64,000 bases of DNA from Bacteroidia bacterium (GTDB taxonomy: Bacteria; Bacteroidota; Bacteroidia; J057): NCBI GenBank assembly GCA_030430575.1, contig JAUIKF010000001.1, positions 62,001-126,000 of the forward strand, written 5' to 3'. Within the stretch, counting starts at the first letter, position 1; each line of letters begins with the position of its first letter. Of this stretch, positions 36,169 through 45,494 are shown piece by piece. A program made the translations under genes and the position numbers. The notes beneath the pieces are model-generated. The model searched no databases and was not told where the DNA came from. It saw nothing but the letters and a program-made list of their open reading frames with translations.

Positions 36169-39100
36169 TTACCTCCTGAGGGTAATCTTCCCAGAAAATC
36201 GTTTTTCCCCTAAATGAAACTGGTAAAGATAAATCCCTTCTGGAAGGTCATCCATATAGACTTTTTGGGTAAATGAGCCCCCTTGGCCATGCACTTCGGC
36301 ATAGGTCCTGACCACCTGGCCAGCCAGGTTCAGAATCTGGAGAGTTGCATTTCCGCCTGAAGGAAGGGTATAATCAAAATGGAATAAGCCATTACTGGGA
36401 TTGGGATGGACTTTGACCAATAAAGGGTCATGACCATCAAAATAGAGCTTTACAGCATCCGAGTAGTTGTACTGGCCATCAACGTCTACCATGCGTAGGC
36501 GATAGTAATTGTACCCCTGAGCTGGTAAGGTATGGACAAAGTCATAGGTCGTCAGTTCATTGTTTTGGCCTTTGGCTTTTACCTGTCCTACTTTTTTGAA
36601 AGCAAATCCATCCAGGCTATGCTCCACCTCAAAGAAAGCTGCATTGATTTCGAGAACGGTCTCCCAGGCTAATTGAGCTGCACCATTGACTGCTTCTCCC
36701 TCAAAACTCAGCAAGCTGATGGGTAAAGGCGTAATCGATACCAAAACAGAATCAATAACCGTACATTCGCCATTATCGGCAGTTACGGTGTACCAAGTGT
36801 CTACTGACGGGGTAGCAGTGGGATCTTCCAGGGTAGGATCGTTGAGGCCCAAGGCAGGCGTCCAGGTAAAACCCACTACAGCTGGACGCAATTCAAATCG
36901 ATAGGCATCATTGGTGGCTGACCAGGTTGTATTGTTATTTCTACCAGGCGCAGCAACTCCTAGGTTTCCTGCTGAATTTTCAATGCCTTGGGTCATGCGA
37001 TCAAACCAGCCTTGCTGTACAAGAGTATTGTGAATTTCGATAGAACCATCTGTTTCATACAATATAACCTGGCAAGTCACCTGACACCCTCCTGTACAAA
37101 AAGAGGAAAAAATATGAGCAATATCTATATCCACCACCAATTGACGATTGGGCGCCATACCTACCGTTTCATATCTGATAAAATTAGAAGCTGGATCAGC
37201 AGGATCGAGATCCGACCAGGCAAAAGCGATCAGGTTATTGGGAATAGCCGCATCTGGTATCATCCCTGCCACAGGGGTAGAAGTAGCAGAAGTAAAGGAG
37301 ATCCAACCATTGGATGATATATAAAAGTTCTGATATGTGTTGCAATAAAAATCAAAATCAAATCCAATAGGAAGAGCTGAAGTGACCGCATCATTTCCCA
37401 GTGTCACAGAAGTAGGGCTACTCAGGGTAACGGGGGAATAGGTGGTATTGCTTACTATATAATCGTCACACAAAGGCGTAGGCAGCGGCCCTGTATAGGT
37501 AGCATCTAATACAGCTGAACCAGTAAAAAACACCGTCTGATTAGGGCCGGCGTCTACTGTTGCTACATCCAACTGAGCAGCAGCGACGGTATCCTTACAG
37601 TCTGTCCCAATCTCCGTAAGGATAGCATAATAGGTCGTAAGGACTGTCGGAGTCACTTTAATGCTATCGCCCATCCCAAGAGAATTCCCCAATGGTCCAT
37701 GCCAATTGACGGAGTAAGGTAAACCAGGATCATAGACAAACCGGTAAGCATCGTTGATTGCAGTCCAAACGGCTGCATTTCGCCCAGAAATAGCAACCCC
37801 TGAAGTACCTCCTAGATTTTCTATCCCTTGAGTTAATGTGCCTGAATTGTTAGGTTCGACTTTGGTATTTTGAATATCAATGTTATTGGTTCCTTCATGT
37901 AAAATGACCTGGGTATTGACAGAGTCTGTGGTGGATCCGAAGTGAACTACGCCATTAAACTCCAGTACAAATCGTCGGTTAGGTGCTGTTCCAATGGTCT
38001 GGTAACGTATAGGGCCAGAAGAGGCAGATCCTGGATTCAGGTCATCCCATGCAAATGCAATAATATTATTGGGAGTAGAGGCATTTGGGAGCGCCTGAGT
38101 AGTCAGCGAAGCTGAACTTTGCGGAGAAAAAGAGAGCCATCCATTGGAGGAGACATACAGCTCCGTATAGGTATCACAATAGAAGATAAAGGGGAAACCG
38201 ATAGGGACGGCCCCGCTCACCTGCTCGTCTGAGAGCGCAAGGGTAGTCCCAGTGATGGTTTCCGGACTATATGGAATACTGGCTACCGAATACCCATCAC
38301 ATTCTCCATTGGTTGCATTGGCATACAATGAAACCGAATCCCCTCCATTACAATACAAATCTGAACTAGCCGTAGGATTGGCATCCAGGTAAATCCCTCC
38401 AACAGTAAGGTCTACGGTATCTCGCACGATACATCCACCAGGGGAGGTGACTGCAACGATATACTCTTCAGGCTCTGACGGACTCGCTAATGGATTGGCT
38501 ATATTATTGGCTGAAAGGCCCGTAGCAGGTGTCCAATCATAGGTATACGTATTGGCAGGAGATGGCGTGGTAAGCAAAGGAATAGAATGGACTCCACAAT
38601 AAATGGTATCATCGGTAGTAACAAGGGTATGCGGGCTTTCTGCCGTTACCACAACGGTATCCCTTGCATTACACACAAAGTTAGAAGCTACCGTGTAGGT
38701 AGTGGTTACTGAAGGGCTTACCTGTTGGGTTTGACAGGTAGTGCATCCTAAGCTTCCCATGTCTCCACTGAGCACAGCCCAGTTGAAGGTAGACCCCCCA
38801 ATAGCGGTTAGCGTAGCTGGTTTGGATCCATTGGAGCAGGCAACCTGATCAGGAGAGGCGACTGTGCGTTCAAGCACCCACACTTCCAGCGCTAGCGATT
38901 GCACCCCTTTAATAGTACATCCATCATCTGATAAGGTAATAATCAAGGAATTAAAACCCTTGTCGGCCACTGTTGGCGTCCAGGTAAAAGTACCTGTGAC
39001 AGGGTTAGTACCCGTCGTAGAAAAGGTAGCCCCTGTAATTCCATTATTGGTGACTAATGACAGCGTATTTCCCATGTCGGCATCCGTGCCCGTAACGGTA

Positions 39101-40038
39101 AAGGAGACGGCAGTCCCAGGGCACACTTCTACTCGGTGAGAAGAAGGTTGTAAGCCCCCTGTAAGGCCTGTAATAGGCCCAATAACGGGAAAATTATTAC
39201 TCCCACAGGCTTGCACCACCAACTGTACATCCCGCATTACACTTCCTATCTTGACGCCATTTCGATATTCCTCTACCAAAACAGCCATTACGCCCACCTC
39301 AAGTTGGGTAGGATTGAGCTGGACCGTTCCATTAAGTGCACCGATAGTCACCGCTGGCAAGGAGGTAACAGGATTTACACCACTGAATCCCGCTACATAC
39401 CCTACGGTAGTCGTGGCATTTTCCTGAGCATCTATCAATGAATATATCAACGAATCGCTGTCCGTATCAATCGCCCCCTGATTGTAATTAATAGGTTGAT
39501 TCTGACAAATAAAAGGTACTGGGTTATTGGCAAAGGTCGGTGAGTTATTGCAAGGCGCGGCAATGCTATTCAAAAAGGCTTCTACATAAATCCCATCACT
39601 GCCAGGCGCTGTAAGGTTGGTAATAATCGCATTTCTACAACAGTCAGACCAACTAAAAACCCAATCAACACAATTGGACGCAAGGGTCACGGTCCCTCTG
39701 TAAATGTATTCATTCACTCCTGGTAAAGACCCAGTTCCACAGGTAGTGTTGGCAAGTTGGGAAGGACAGATAGGGGATACTTCCGTAGGCAAACCAACGG
39801 CGCTAACTGTCACTGAAGCACTTTGACTACAACTCGCTGAATTAGCATTTACTGTATAGGAACCAGGAGGAACAATTCCCTGGCAATCGATATATACAGA
39901 TAAGGTGATTTCATACTGTAGCCCCCCTAAACATCGGTAAGTAAGATCGGCCCCCATATTGTGAGTAGCATAGGTAGCAGTAGACAAGAAAAAGACAAAC
40001 AGAAAAAATAAAATAGCAGATAGTAAAGGTCTTTTCAT
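36169..40038 (-). CDS. Giant T9SS-exported surface adhesin, inserted in the suf cluster
   Basis: 1289 residues. A signal peptide (1-24) is followed by a Bacteroidota-specific N-terminal domain (THNMGADLTYRCLGG..., about 25-280), cadherin/Ig-like and PKD-like modules (about 285-550), and two copies of a module of about 180 residues (about 588-768 and 866-1049). Both copies show YSP-T, G-x-PIGF-F-FYC-TY, SSNGW-SF, PN-IAFAW-DL-P, and G-xAPNR. The modules resemble beta-sandwich surface domains used in adhesion. A final FN3-like segment and T9SS type A domain (VHPNPSNGLFHFDY... to GKITLRR) occupy about 1150-1289. It has no enzymatic motif and probably mediates attachment. It lies on the same strand as the suf genes, 161 nt after sufS and 180 nt before sufE. 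Confidence 0.9.
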   Translation of the reverse strand: MKRPLLSAILFFLFVFFLSTATYATHNMGADLTYRCLGGLQYEITLSVYIDCQGIVPPGSYTVNANSASCSQSASVTVSAVGLPTEVSPICPSQLANTTCGTGSLPGVNEYIYRGTVTLASNCVDWVFSWSDCCRNAIITNLTAPGSDGIYVEAFLNSIAAPCNNSPTFANNPVPFICQNQPINYNQGAIDTDSDSLIYSLIDAQENATTTVGYVAGFSGVNPVTSLPAVTIGALNGTVQLNPTQLEVGVMAVLVEEYRNGVKIGSVMRDVQLVVQACGSNNFPVIGPITGLTGGLQPSSHRVEVCPGTAVSFTVTGTDADMGNTLSLVTNNGITGATFSTTGTNPVTGTFTWTPTVADKGFNSLIITLSDDGCTIKGVQSLALEVWVLERTVASPDQVACSNGSKPATLTAIGGSTFNWAVLSGDMGSLGCTTCQTQQVSPSVTTTYTVASNFVCNARDTVVVTAESPHTLVTTDDTIYCGVHSIPLLTTPSPANTYTYDWTPATGLSANNIANPLASPSEPEEYIVAVTSPGGCIVRDTVDLTVGGIYLDANPTASSDLYCNGGDSVSLYANATNGECDGYSVASIPYSPETITGTTLALSDEQVSGAVPIGFPFIFYCDTYTELYVSSNGWLSFSPQSSASLTTQALPNASTPNNIIAFAWDDLNPGSASSGPIRYQTIGTAPNRRFVLEFNGVVHFGSTTDSVNTQVILHEGTNNIDIQNTKVEPNNSGTLTQGIENLGGTSGVAISGRNAAVWTAINDAYRFVYDPGLPYSVNWHGPLGNSLGMGDSIKVTPTVLTTYYAILTEIGTDCKDTVAAAQLDVATVDAGPNQTVFFTGSAVLDATYTGPLPTPLCDDYIVSNTTYSPVTLSSPTSVTLGNDAVTSALPIGFDFDFYCNTYQNFYISSNGWISFTSATSTPVAGMIPDAAIPNNLIAFAWSDLDPADPASNFIRYETVGMAPNRQLVVDIDIAHIFSSFCTGGCQVTCQVILYETDGSIEIHNTLVQQGWFDRMTQGIENSAGNLGVAAPGRNNNTTWSATNDAYRFELRPAVVGFTWTPALGLNDPTLEDPTATPSVDTWYTVTADNGECTVIDSVLVSITPLPISLLSFEGEAVNGAAQLAWETVLEINAAFFEVEHSLDGFAFKKVGQVKAKGQNNELTTYDFVHTLPAQGYNYYRLRMVDVDGQYNYSDAVKLYFDGHDPLLVKVHPNPSNGLFHFDYTLPSGGNATLQILNLAGQVVRTYAEVHGQGGSFTQKVYMDDLPEGIYLYQFHLGEKRFSGKITLRR

Positions 40039-40199
40039 AGATAAAAGACTTAAATTAGGTGAAACAATAAATGAATCCCTAGGGCTGAGGAAAATGGCTT
40101 AAAGGCGAGGGTAAATGAGGTGGGTAGGCTTAGGAATATGAAATTGATTAAATATTTATTCCATATTCAACAGGCAAGATAATATATTTCTGTGTTTTT

Positions 40200-41414
40200 C
40201 TAAACAAAGAATTCCTTCACTTTCTGTAAGCCTGCTATGAGTTTGTCTATTTCTTCTTTGGTATTGTAGAAGGCAAATGAGGCGCGAATGGTACCAGGAA
40301 CATCAAAAAACTGCATCACAGGCTGGGTACAATGATGCCCTGTCCGGACGGCGATCCCCATCCTATCGAGCAGGGTACCAGCATCATAAGGATGTATGCC
40401 TTCCATAACAAATGAAAGTACACTTGCTTTATCTTCAGCAGTTCCTATAAGTTTAATTCCATCAATAGACCGGAGCTTTTCTGTCCCATAAGCCAAAAGC
40501 TCAGCCTCATAATCTGCAATAGCCTGATAACCAACCGATTCCACATATTCCAAGGCAGTAGATAGGGCTATCGTATCTGCAATATTTGGCGTCCCAGCTT
40601 CAAACTTATGCGGCAGGCCTGCATAAGTAGTTTTGTCAAATCGTACTAATTCGATCATATCTCCCCCCCCCATATAGGGCGGCATATCAGTTAGCCATTT
40701 TTCTTTCCCATACAAAATTCCAATCCCTGTAGGCCCAAATACTTTATGCCCAGAGAACACATAAAAATCAACATCTAGCGCTTTTACATCGATCTGCATA
40801 TGAGGTGCAGCCTGGGCACCGTCAACTAATACCGCGGCTCCCACAGCATGGGCATCTGCCACCATCTGCTGGATGGGATTGATGGTTCCTAGAGAGTTGG
40901 AAACATGGGTAACAGCGACCATTTTGGTGCGGTCGCTCAAGAGCTTTCTGTAAGCTTCTAGATCCAGTGTCCCTGTTTCATCCATAGGGATGACCTTGAC
41001 GGTAGCGCCTTTGCGACTAGCAAGCATCTGCCAAGGGACGATATTGGAGTGGTGCTCCATCTGGCTGATGATAATTTCGTCGCCCTCATTTACATACTTT
41101 TCTCCAAAAGAATAAGCCACCAAATTGATGCCTTCAGTAGTCCCTTTGGTGTAAATAACTTCATGCAACTTTTCAGCCCTGATTAGTTGCTGGACTCGTG
41201 TCCGAGTAGCTTCATAATGATCTGTGGCAGTCTGACTGAGAAAATGTACCCCACGATGAACATTGCTATTTTCTCTTTGATAATATTGGGTAATGCGGTC
41301 TATGACTACTTGCGGTTTTTGAGAAGTAGCAGCATTATCAAGGTAAATTAAAGGCTTGTCATACACTTTTTGTTGAAGTGCAGGAAAGTCCTTACGGATA
41401 GCTTCTATGTCCAT
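40200..41414 (-). CDS. sufS: Cysteine desulfurase SufS
   Basis: 404 residues, a PLP-dependent group II cysteine desulfurase. It removes sulphur from L-cysteine as persulphide and passes it to SufE and SufBCD for Fe-S cluster assembly. PLP lysine is Lys224 in FSGHKVFGPTG, and the persulphide-forming Cys362 lies in VRTGHHCTQP, the group II/SufS-type signature (RTGHHC). MEHHSNIVPWQ and LVDGAQAAPHM fit the cofactor pocket. It starts 15 nt after the sufD stop, so cotranscription with sufD is likely. Confidence 0.97.
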   Translation of the reverse strand: MDIEAIRKDFPALQQKVYDKPLIYLDNAATSQKPQVVIDRITQYYQRENSNVHRGVHFLSQTATDHYEATRTRVQQLIRAEKLHEVIYTKGTTEGINLVAYSFGEKYVNEGDEIIISQMEHHSNIVPWQMLASRKGATVKVIPMDETGTLDLEAYRKLLSDRTKMVAVTHVSNSLGTINPIQQMVADAHAVGAAVLVDGAQAAPHMQIDVKALDVDFYVFSGHKVFGPTGIGILYGKEKWLTDMPPYMGGGDMIELVRFDKTTYAGLPHKFEAGTPNIADTIALSTALEYVESVGYQAIADYEAELLAYGTEKLRSIDGIKLIGTAEDKASVLSFVMEGIHPYDAGTLLDRMGIAVRTGHHCTQPVMQFFDVPGTIRASFAFYNTKEEIDKLIAGLQKVKEFFV

Positions 41415-41429
41415 TAAAGGAGTTTTTGA

Positions 41430-42716
41430 TTAATCAGTTATTCCAGCGAAACGTGCGGTGATCAGCTGGTCTATATATCCAACTACAGCATCCATGGTGA
41501 TGCCGTCAAGCGTCTCTGCGCCAAAGGCGTGAATCAGCAGTTGCTGTGCTTCCTCCATAGGGACACCACGTGCACGAAGGTAAAAGAGGGCCTCCTCTTC
41601 TATTCTCCCTGTAGTAGCTCCATGGCTACATTTCACATCATCTGCATAGATTTCAAGTTGAGGCTTGGTATTGACACTCGCTGTGTCTGTCAGCAAAATA
41701 TTCCGATTCGATTGGTAGGCATTTGTTTTTTGGGCCGGCTGGTGAACGTGGATTTTCCCCCGAAAAGCAGCCGTCGATTTACCTCCCAATATTCCTTTAT
41801 AGAGTTCATTGCTATAGGAATTTGGGGCAAAATGATGTACCAAACTGTGATTGTCTACATGTTGATTGTCTTTCAGCATGTAAAGGCCATTGAGAACAGA
41901 CTCTGTATTAGGGCCTTTTAGGTGAAAATGCAGGTTATTTCTGATCCAATTTCCCCCCATACTCAGGGTATATGTCTTGACGCGGCTGTCACTTGCTTGA
42001 GAAATTTCAGTTTGATCTACCATCATCCCTGCTTCTCCTTCCTCCTGAAGTTTCACATATTCCAGGCCTGCATTTTCTTTTACAAAAATCTCCGTAACAG
42101 CATTCCTGAAACTAGGCGTATCATTGCTACTGTGAAATGATTCTAGGACCTTCACCTTAGCATGTTTCTCCACCAAAAACAGGTTGCGCATTTGCACACT
42201 TTGCGCAGCTGTAGCGTGCTGTATATGAAGAAGATGAATAGGGCGTTCTACCACACCTTTGGCATGGATAAATACGCCTTCAGCCGCATAGGCAGTGTTT
42301 AGCGCAGAAAATATCTGCCCTTCTGGTGAAGTTATTTTTCCATAATAATCCGAAAAAACCGCTGCTGTTTCTCCTTCAAGCTCGCTGAGCAAAGTGACAG
42401 AAACGGTATCTTCCAACTCGCCTATTTGGGAGAGAGATTTGCTATATACCCCATTGACAAATACCAATACATTGGCCTCAAAGTCAGGGATCAAATACGC
42501 CGCGAGGTTGTCAATCTCAGCATGGTTCGCAGGCTGAAATTGGTGCTTTAAAATAGGGCGTAGATTGCTATACTTCCACTCCTCCCATTTGGTAGTGGGC
42601 AATTCCAATATATTTAATGCTGACATGGCCAATTCCCTCACTTCATTCGGCAAGGAGGTCGGTAATGTCTGAGGTTGGAATTGTTGTATAAATTCTTTCG
42701 TCTTTGTTGACTGCAT
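41430..42716 (-). CDS. sufD: Fe-S cluster assembly protein SufD
   Basis: 428 residues, the SufB paralogue in the SufBC2D scaffold complex. The beta-helix core and the C-terminal SGATTGRIEEEALFYLRARG-type segment (here CSHGATTGRIEEEALFYLRA, about 366-385) are characteristic. It is 222 nt downstream of sufC, an unusually wide gap for this operon. The gap holds a 104-nt imperfect dyad and a CTCAAGTTC/TTGAGTTTGAG word pair just upstream of the ATG. It is followed closely by sufS. Confidence 0.96.
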   Translation of the reverse strand: MQSTKTKEFIQQFQPQTLPTSLPNEVRELAMSALNILELPTTKWEEWKYSNLRPILKHQFQPANHAEIDNLAAYLIPDFEANVLVFVNGVYSKSLSQIGELEDTVSVTLLSELEGETAAVFSDYYGKITSPEGQIFSALNTAYAAEGVFIHAKGVVERPIHLLHIQHATAAQSVQMRNLFLVEKHAKVKVLESFHSSNDTPSFRNAVTEIFVKENAGLEYVKLQEEGEAGMMVDQTEISQASDSRVKTYTLSMGGNWIRNNLHFHLKGPNTESVLNGLYMLKDNQHVDNHSLVHHFAPNSYSNELYKGILGGKSTAAFRGKIHVHQPAQKTNAYQSNRNILLTDTASVNTKPQLEIYADDVKCSHGATTGRIEEEALFYLRARGVPMEEAQQLLIHAFGAETLDGITMDAVVGYIDQLITARFAGITD

Positions 42717-42730
42717 TTTCTTTTCTATGA

Positions 42731-42768
42731 AAGCTCAAGTTCAAAAAATACGCTTGAGTTTGAGTTTT
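42731..42768. repeat. Short inverted word pair upstream of sufD
   Basis: AAGCTCAAGTTCAAA (42731-42745) faces CTTGAGTTTGAGTTTT (42752-42767), an imperfect inverted pair made of the same AAGTTC and TTTGAG words as the array at 45495-45594. It lies 14-51 nt upstream of the sufD ATG. Confidence 0.55.
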
Positions 42769-42794
42769 TATGCTATACTTTAGACTGCGTAAAA

Positions 42795-42898
42795 GGCCGT
42801 TTTGATTAAACCATATAAGGCATATAAGAACATATAAGAAAATGGCCTATTTTAAGCTTAAATGCCCTTAAATGTCTTATATGGTTCAAAAAATGGCC
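42795..42898. promoter_or_regulatory. Imperfect 104-nt dyad between sufC and sufD
   Basis: The outer arms (GGCCGTTTTGATTAAACC and, on the right, GGTTCAAAAAATGGCC) and inner arms (AACCATATAAGGCAT at 42809-42823 and ATGTCTTATATGGTT at 42872-42886, 14 of 15 matching) can fold into one long stem. The word CATATAAG is repeated three times in the left half. It could modulate mRNA stability or read-through between sufC and sufD. Confidence 0.45.
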
Positions 42899-42938
42899 CA
42901 AAGTAAAAACAGGGAGTCTATCAGGATTAAAGTATAAA

Positions 42939-43691
42939 TCAGGCTCCAACTCCTTCTTTCAGCCAATCATAGCCTTTTTCCTCTAATTCCAGCGCCAATT
43001 CTTTCCCTCCTGAGCGGACGATTTTCCCTTCTGAAAGCACATGGACGAAGTCTGGAACGATGTATTCCAATAAGCGCTGGTAGTGAGTGATCACCAGAAA
43101 AGCATTGTCTTTGCTTCGAAATTGATTCACAGCATCAGAAACGATGCGCAAGGCATCAATATCAAGGCCCGAATCCGTTTCGTCCATCAGGACAAGCGAA
43201 GGCTCAAGCATGGCCATTTGGAAGATTTCATTGCGCTTCTTTTCACCACCTGAGAATCCTTCGTTGACAGCACGTTTCAGCAATTTGTCATCGAGGTTGA
43301 CAATCTCTTTCTTTTCCCGCATCAGTTTGAGAAACTGACCAGCTGAGAGGGGCTCTTGCTTGCGATATTCACGAATGGAATTGAGAGATGCCCGCATGAA
43401 ATTAACCATGCTCACGCCTGGGATCTCAACGGGATATTGAAAGGCGAGAAATAGGCCTTCGCCAGCACGCTCCTCGGGCGCCATATCAAGCATATCTTTG
43501 CCGTGATATAGTACTTCACCTTCGGTGACTTCATAGTCTTCTTTTCCAGCAAGAACTGAAGCCAAGGTACTTTTCCCAGAGCCATTGGGGCCCATAATGG
43601 CGTGTACTTCGCCAGCCTTCATCTCCAAATTGAGGCCTTTCAGGATGGCTTTATCGTCGATAGAGGCGTGTAGGTTTTTTATTGAAAGCAT
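42939..43691 (-). CDS. sufC: Fe-S assembly ATPase SufC
   Basis: 250 residues, the ABC-type ATPase of the SufBC2D complex; ATP hydrolysis drives conformational change in the scaffold. Walker A is GPNGSGKST (34-42), the signature is FSGGEKKRNEI (about 145-155), Walker B is VLMDETDSGLD (about 168-178) and the switch His is in VITHYQRL. There are no membrane segments, as expected. It lies between sufB and sufD in the standard order, but with long spacers on both sides (180 and 222 nt). Confidence 0.97.
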   Translation of the reverse strand: MLSIKNLHASIDDKAILKGLNLEMKAGEVHAIMGPNGSGKSTLASVLAGKEDYEVTEGEVLYHGKDMLDMAPEERAGEGLFLAFQYPVEIPGVSMVNFMRASLNSIREYRKQEPLSAGQFLKLMREKKEIVNLDDKLLKRAVNEGFSGGEKKRNEIFQMAMLEPSLVLMDETDSGLDIDALRIVSDAVNQFRSKDNAFLVITHYQRLLEYIVPDFVHVLSEGKIVRSGGKELALELEEKGYDWLKEGVGA

Positions 43692-43871
43692 AAGAAAAAC
43701 GTTCTACGTTTTATGTATTAAGTTCTAGGTTCTAGATTCTAGGTTCTAAGTTTTAGGTGCTGAGATTGAGGCCCTATCCAATGGCTGGTCTGGATTTATT
43801 TATTAACTCTTCACCTCACTCATTTCTCTTCTCTTCCCCATTAACAATTAACCACTTACCATTAACCATTC
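43692..43871. repeat. Short-word-repeat spacer between sufB and sufC
   Basis: This spacer has a run of degenerate TTCTAGG heptamers (about 43720-43757: AAGTTCTAGG, TTCTAGA, TTCTAGG, TTCTAAG, TTTTAGG) and a run of ATTAACCA-type words (about 43839-43872). No ORF. It belongs to the family of low-complexity leaders seen elsewhere in the window. Confidence 0.55.
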
Positions 43872-45320
43872 TTACCCTACACTTCCTTCTAGTGAGATGG
43901 AAAGCAATTTTTGGGCTTCAACGGCAAATTCCATCGGTAGTTGATTGAGGACTTCTTTCGCGTAGCCATTGACAATCAGGCCTACTGCTGTCTCCTCATC
44001 AAGTCCACGCTGGGTGCAATAGAAGATCTGGTCTTCACCGATTTTGGAGGTGGTAGCTTCGTGTTCTACTTTGGCGGTGCTATTGCCCACCTCTATATAA
44101 GGAAAGGTGTGGGCACCACATTGGTCACCGACCAATAGGGAGTCGCACTGGGAGAAGTTTCGGGCATTTTCTGCACCTTTCCCAATTCGGACAAGGCCTC
44201 TGTAGCTATTATTGCTATGGCCAGCGGAGATCCCTTTAGAAATGATCAAGCTAGTGGTATTCTTGCCCAAATGGATCATCTTGGTCCCTGTATCAGCCTG
44301 CTGCATACCGTTGGTCACGGCGACAGAGAAAAATTCTCCTCGGCTATTGTCTCCTTTCAGGATGACAGAAGGATATTTCCAGGTAATGGCTGATCCCGTT
44401 TCTACCTGTGTCCAAGAGATCTTGGCATTTCTTCCTTTACAAATGCCACGCTTTGTGACAAAATTATAGATACCACCAGCACCCGTTTTGAAGTCACCTG
44501 GGTACCAGTTTTGGACAGTAGAATATTTGATCTCAGCATCTTCGTCCGCGATCAGCTCCACGACAGCAGCATGTAGTTGGTTTTCATCCCGAATCGGGGC
44601 TGTACAGCCTTCGAGGTAGCTCACATAAGACTTCTCTTCTGCGATGATCAGCGTCCGCTCAAATTGCCCTGTATTCTGCTCATTGATTCGGAAGTAAGTG
44701 GATAACTCCATCGGGCAACGGACACCTTTGGGAATATATACAAACGAACCGTCTGTAAAGACAGCTGCATTCAGCGCTGCATAATAATTGTCGGTATAAG
44801 GAACCACCGTACCCAGATACTTCCGAACGAGTTCGGGATGGTCTTGAAGGGCTTCGCTCATCGAGCAGAAGATGACGCCTTTTTCCGCTAATTTCTCCTT
44901 ATAGGTCGTCTTAATGGAAACAGAATCTACAACCGCATCTACAGCCACCCCAGCTAGCGCTTTTTGCTCTTCCAATGGAATCCCCAATTTTTCAAAGGTT
45001 CGCAACAACTCTGGATCTACTTCATCCAAGCTATTGAGTTTAGGCTTTGATTTAGGGGCAGAATAGTAAATGATATTTTGGAAATCGATTGGAGGATAAT
45101 CGACATGTGCCCAGTCTGGCTCGGTCAAGGTGAGCCAATGTTGATACGCTTTTAAGCGGTATTCCAACATGAAGGCAGGTTCTTTTTTCTTAGAAGAAAT
45201 GAGTCGGATAATATCCTCATTTAAGCCCTTAGGAGCCTGATCTGACTCGATTTCTGTAACAAATCCGAACTCGTATTTTTGTTCAGAACCCAGTTCTTTT
45301 ATCAGCTGATCTTCAGTCAT
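43872..45320 (-). CDS. sufB: Fe-S cluster assembly protein SufB
   Basis: 482 residues, the scaffold subunit on which Fe-S clusters are built together with SufC and Suf[55 protein letters not shown] and [15 protein letters not shown] are highly conserved SufB segments. First gene of sufBCDS. The region upstream has a candidate promoter covered by a 25-bp palindrome, and farther upstream a hexamer array separates it from pyrG. The ATG at 45320 fits the usual length. Confidence 0.97.
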   Translation of the reverse strand: MTEDQLIKELGSEQKYEFGFVTEIESDQAPKGLNEDIIRLISSKKKEPAFMLEYRLKAYQHWLTLTEPDWAHVDYPPIDFQNIIYYSAPKSKPKLNSLDEVDPELLRTFEKLGIPLEEQKALAGVAVDAVVDSVSIKTTYKEKLAEKGVIFCSMSEALQDHPELVRKYLGTVVPYTDNYYAALNAAVFTDGSFVYIPKGVRCPMELSTYFRINEQNTGQFERTLIIAEEKSYVSYLEGCTAPIRDENQLHAAVVELIADEDAEIKYSTVQNWYPGDFKTGAGGIYNFVTKRGICKGRNAKISWTQVETGSAITWKYPSVILKGDNSRGEFFSVAVTNGMQQADTGTKMIHLGKNTTSLIISKGISAGHSNNSYRGLVRIGKGAENARNFSQCDSLLVGDQCGAHTFPYIEVGNSTAKVEHEATTSKIGEDQIFYCTQRGLDEETAVGLIVNGYAKEVLNQLPMEFAVEAQKLLSISLEGSVG

Positions 45321-45382
45321 ATTGAGTGTGTATTCTAAAGAAAAAAAGCCCTATAAATTGGCACGATACTAAAATGGACCGT

Positions 45383-45417
45383 AAAGGTACCACTTATTTA
45401 GAATAATCCTAAATAAG
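45383..45417 (-). promoter_or_regulatory. Candidate sufB promoter with overlapping 25-bp operator-like palindrome
   Basis: On the minus strand a TACCTTTA box (at 45390-45383, one mismatch to TAnnTTTG) lies about 63 nt upstream of the sufB ATG. Directly upstream, 45393-45417, is CTTATTTAG-7 nt-CTAAATAAG, a perfect 9-bp dyad. It occupies the space between the -7 and -33 positions, ideal for a repressor. The TTTAG...CTAAA form recalls iron-dependent DtxR-type boxes, which is an inference. Confidence 0.5.
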
Positions 45418-45494
45418 GGATTGCACTTAATACTAATGGGGGAGGGAAATTGTTTGGAATACAAGATAGCTTTGCTATCAGGCCATTTAGGAGA

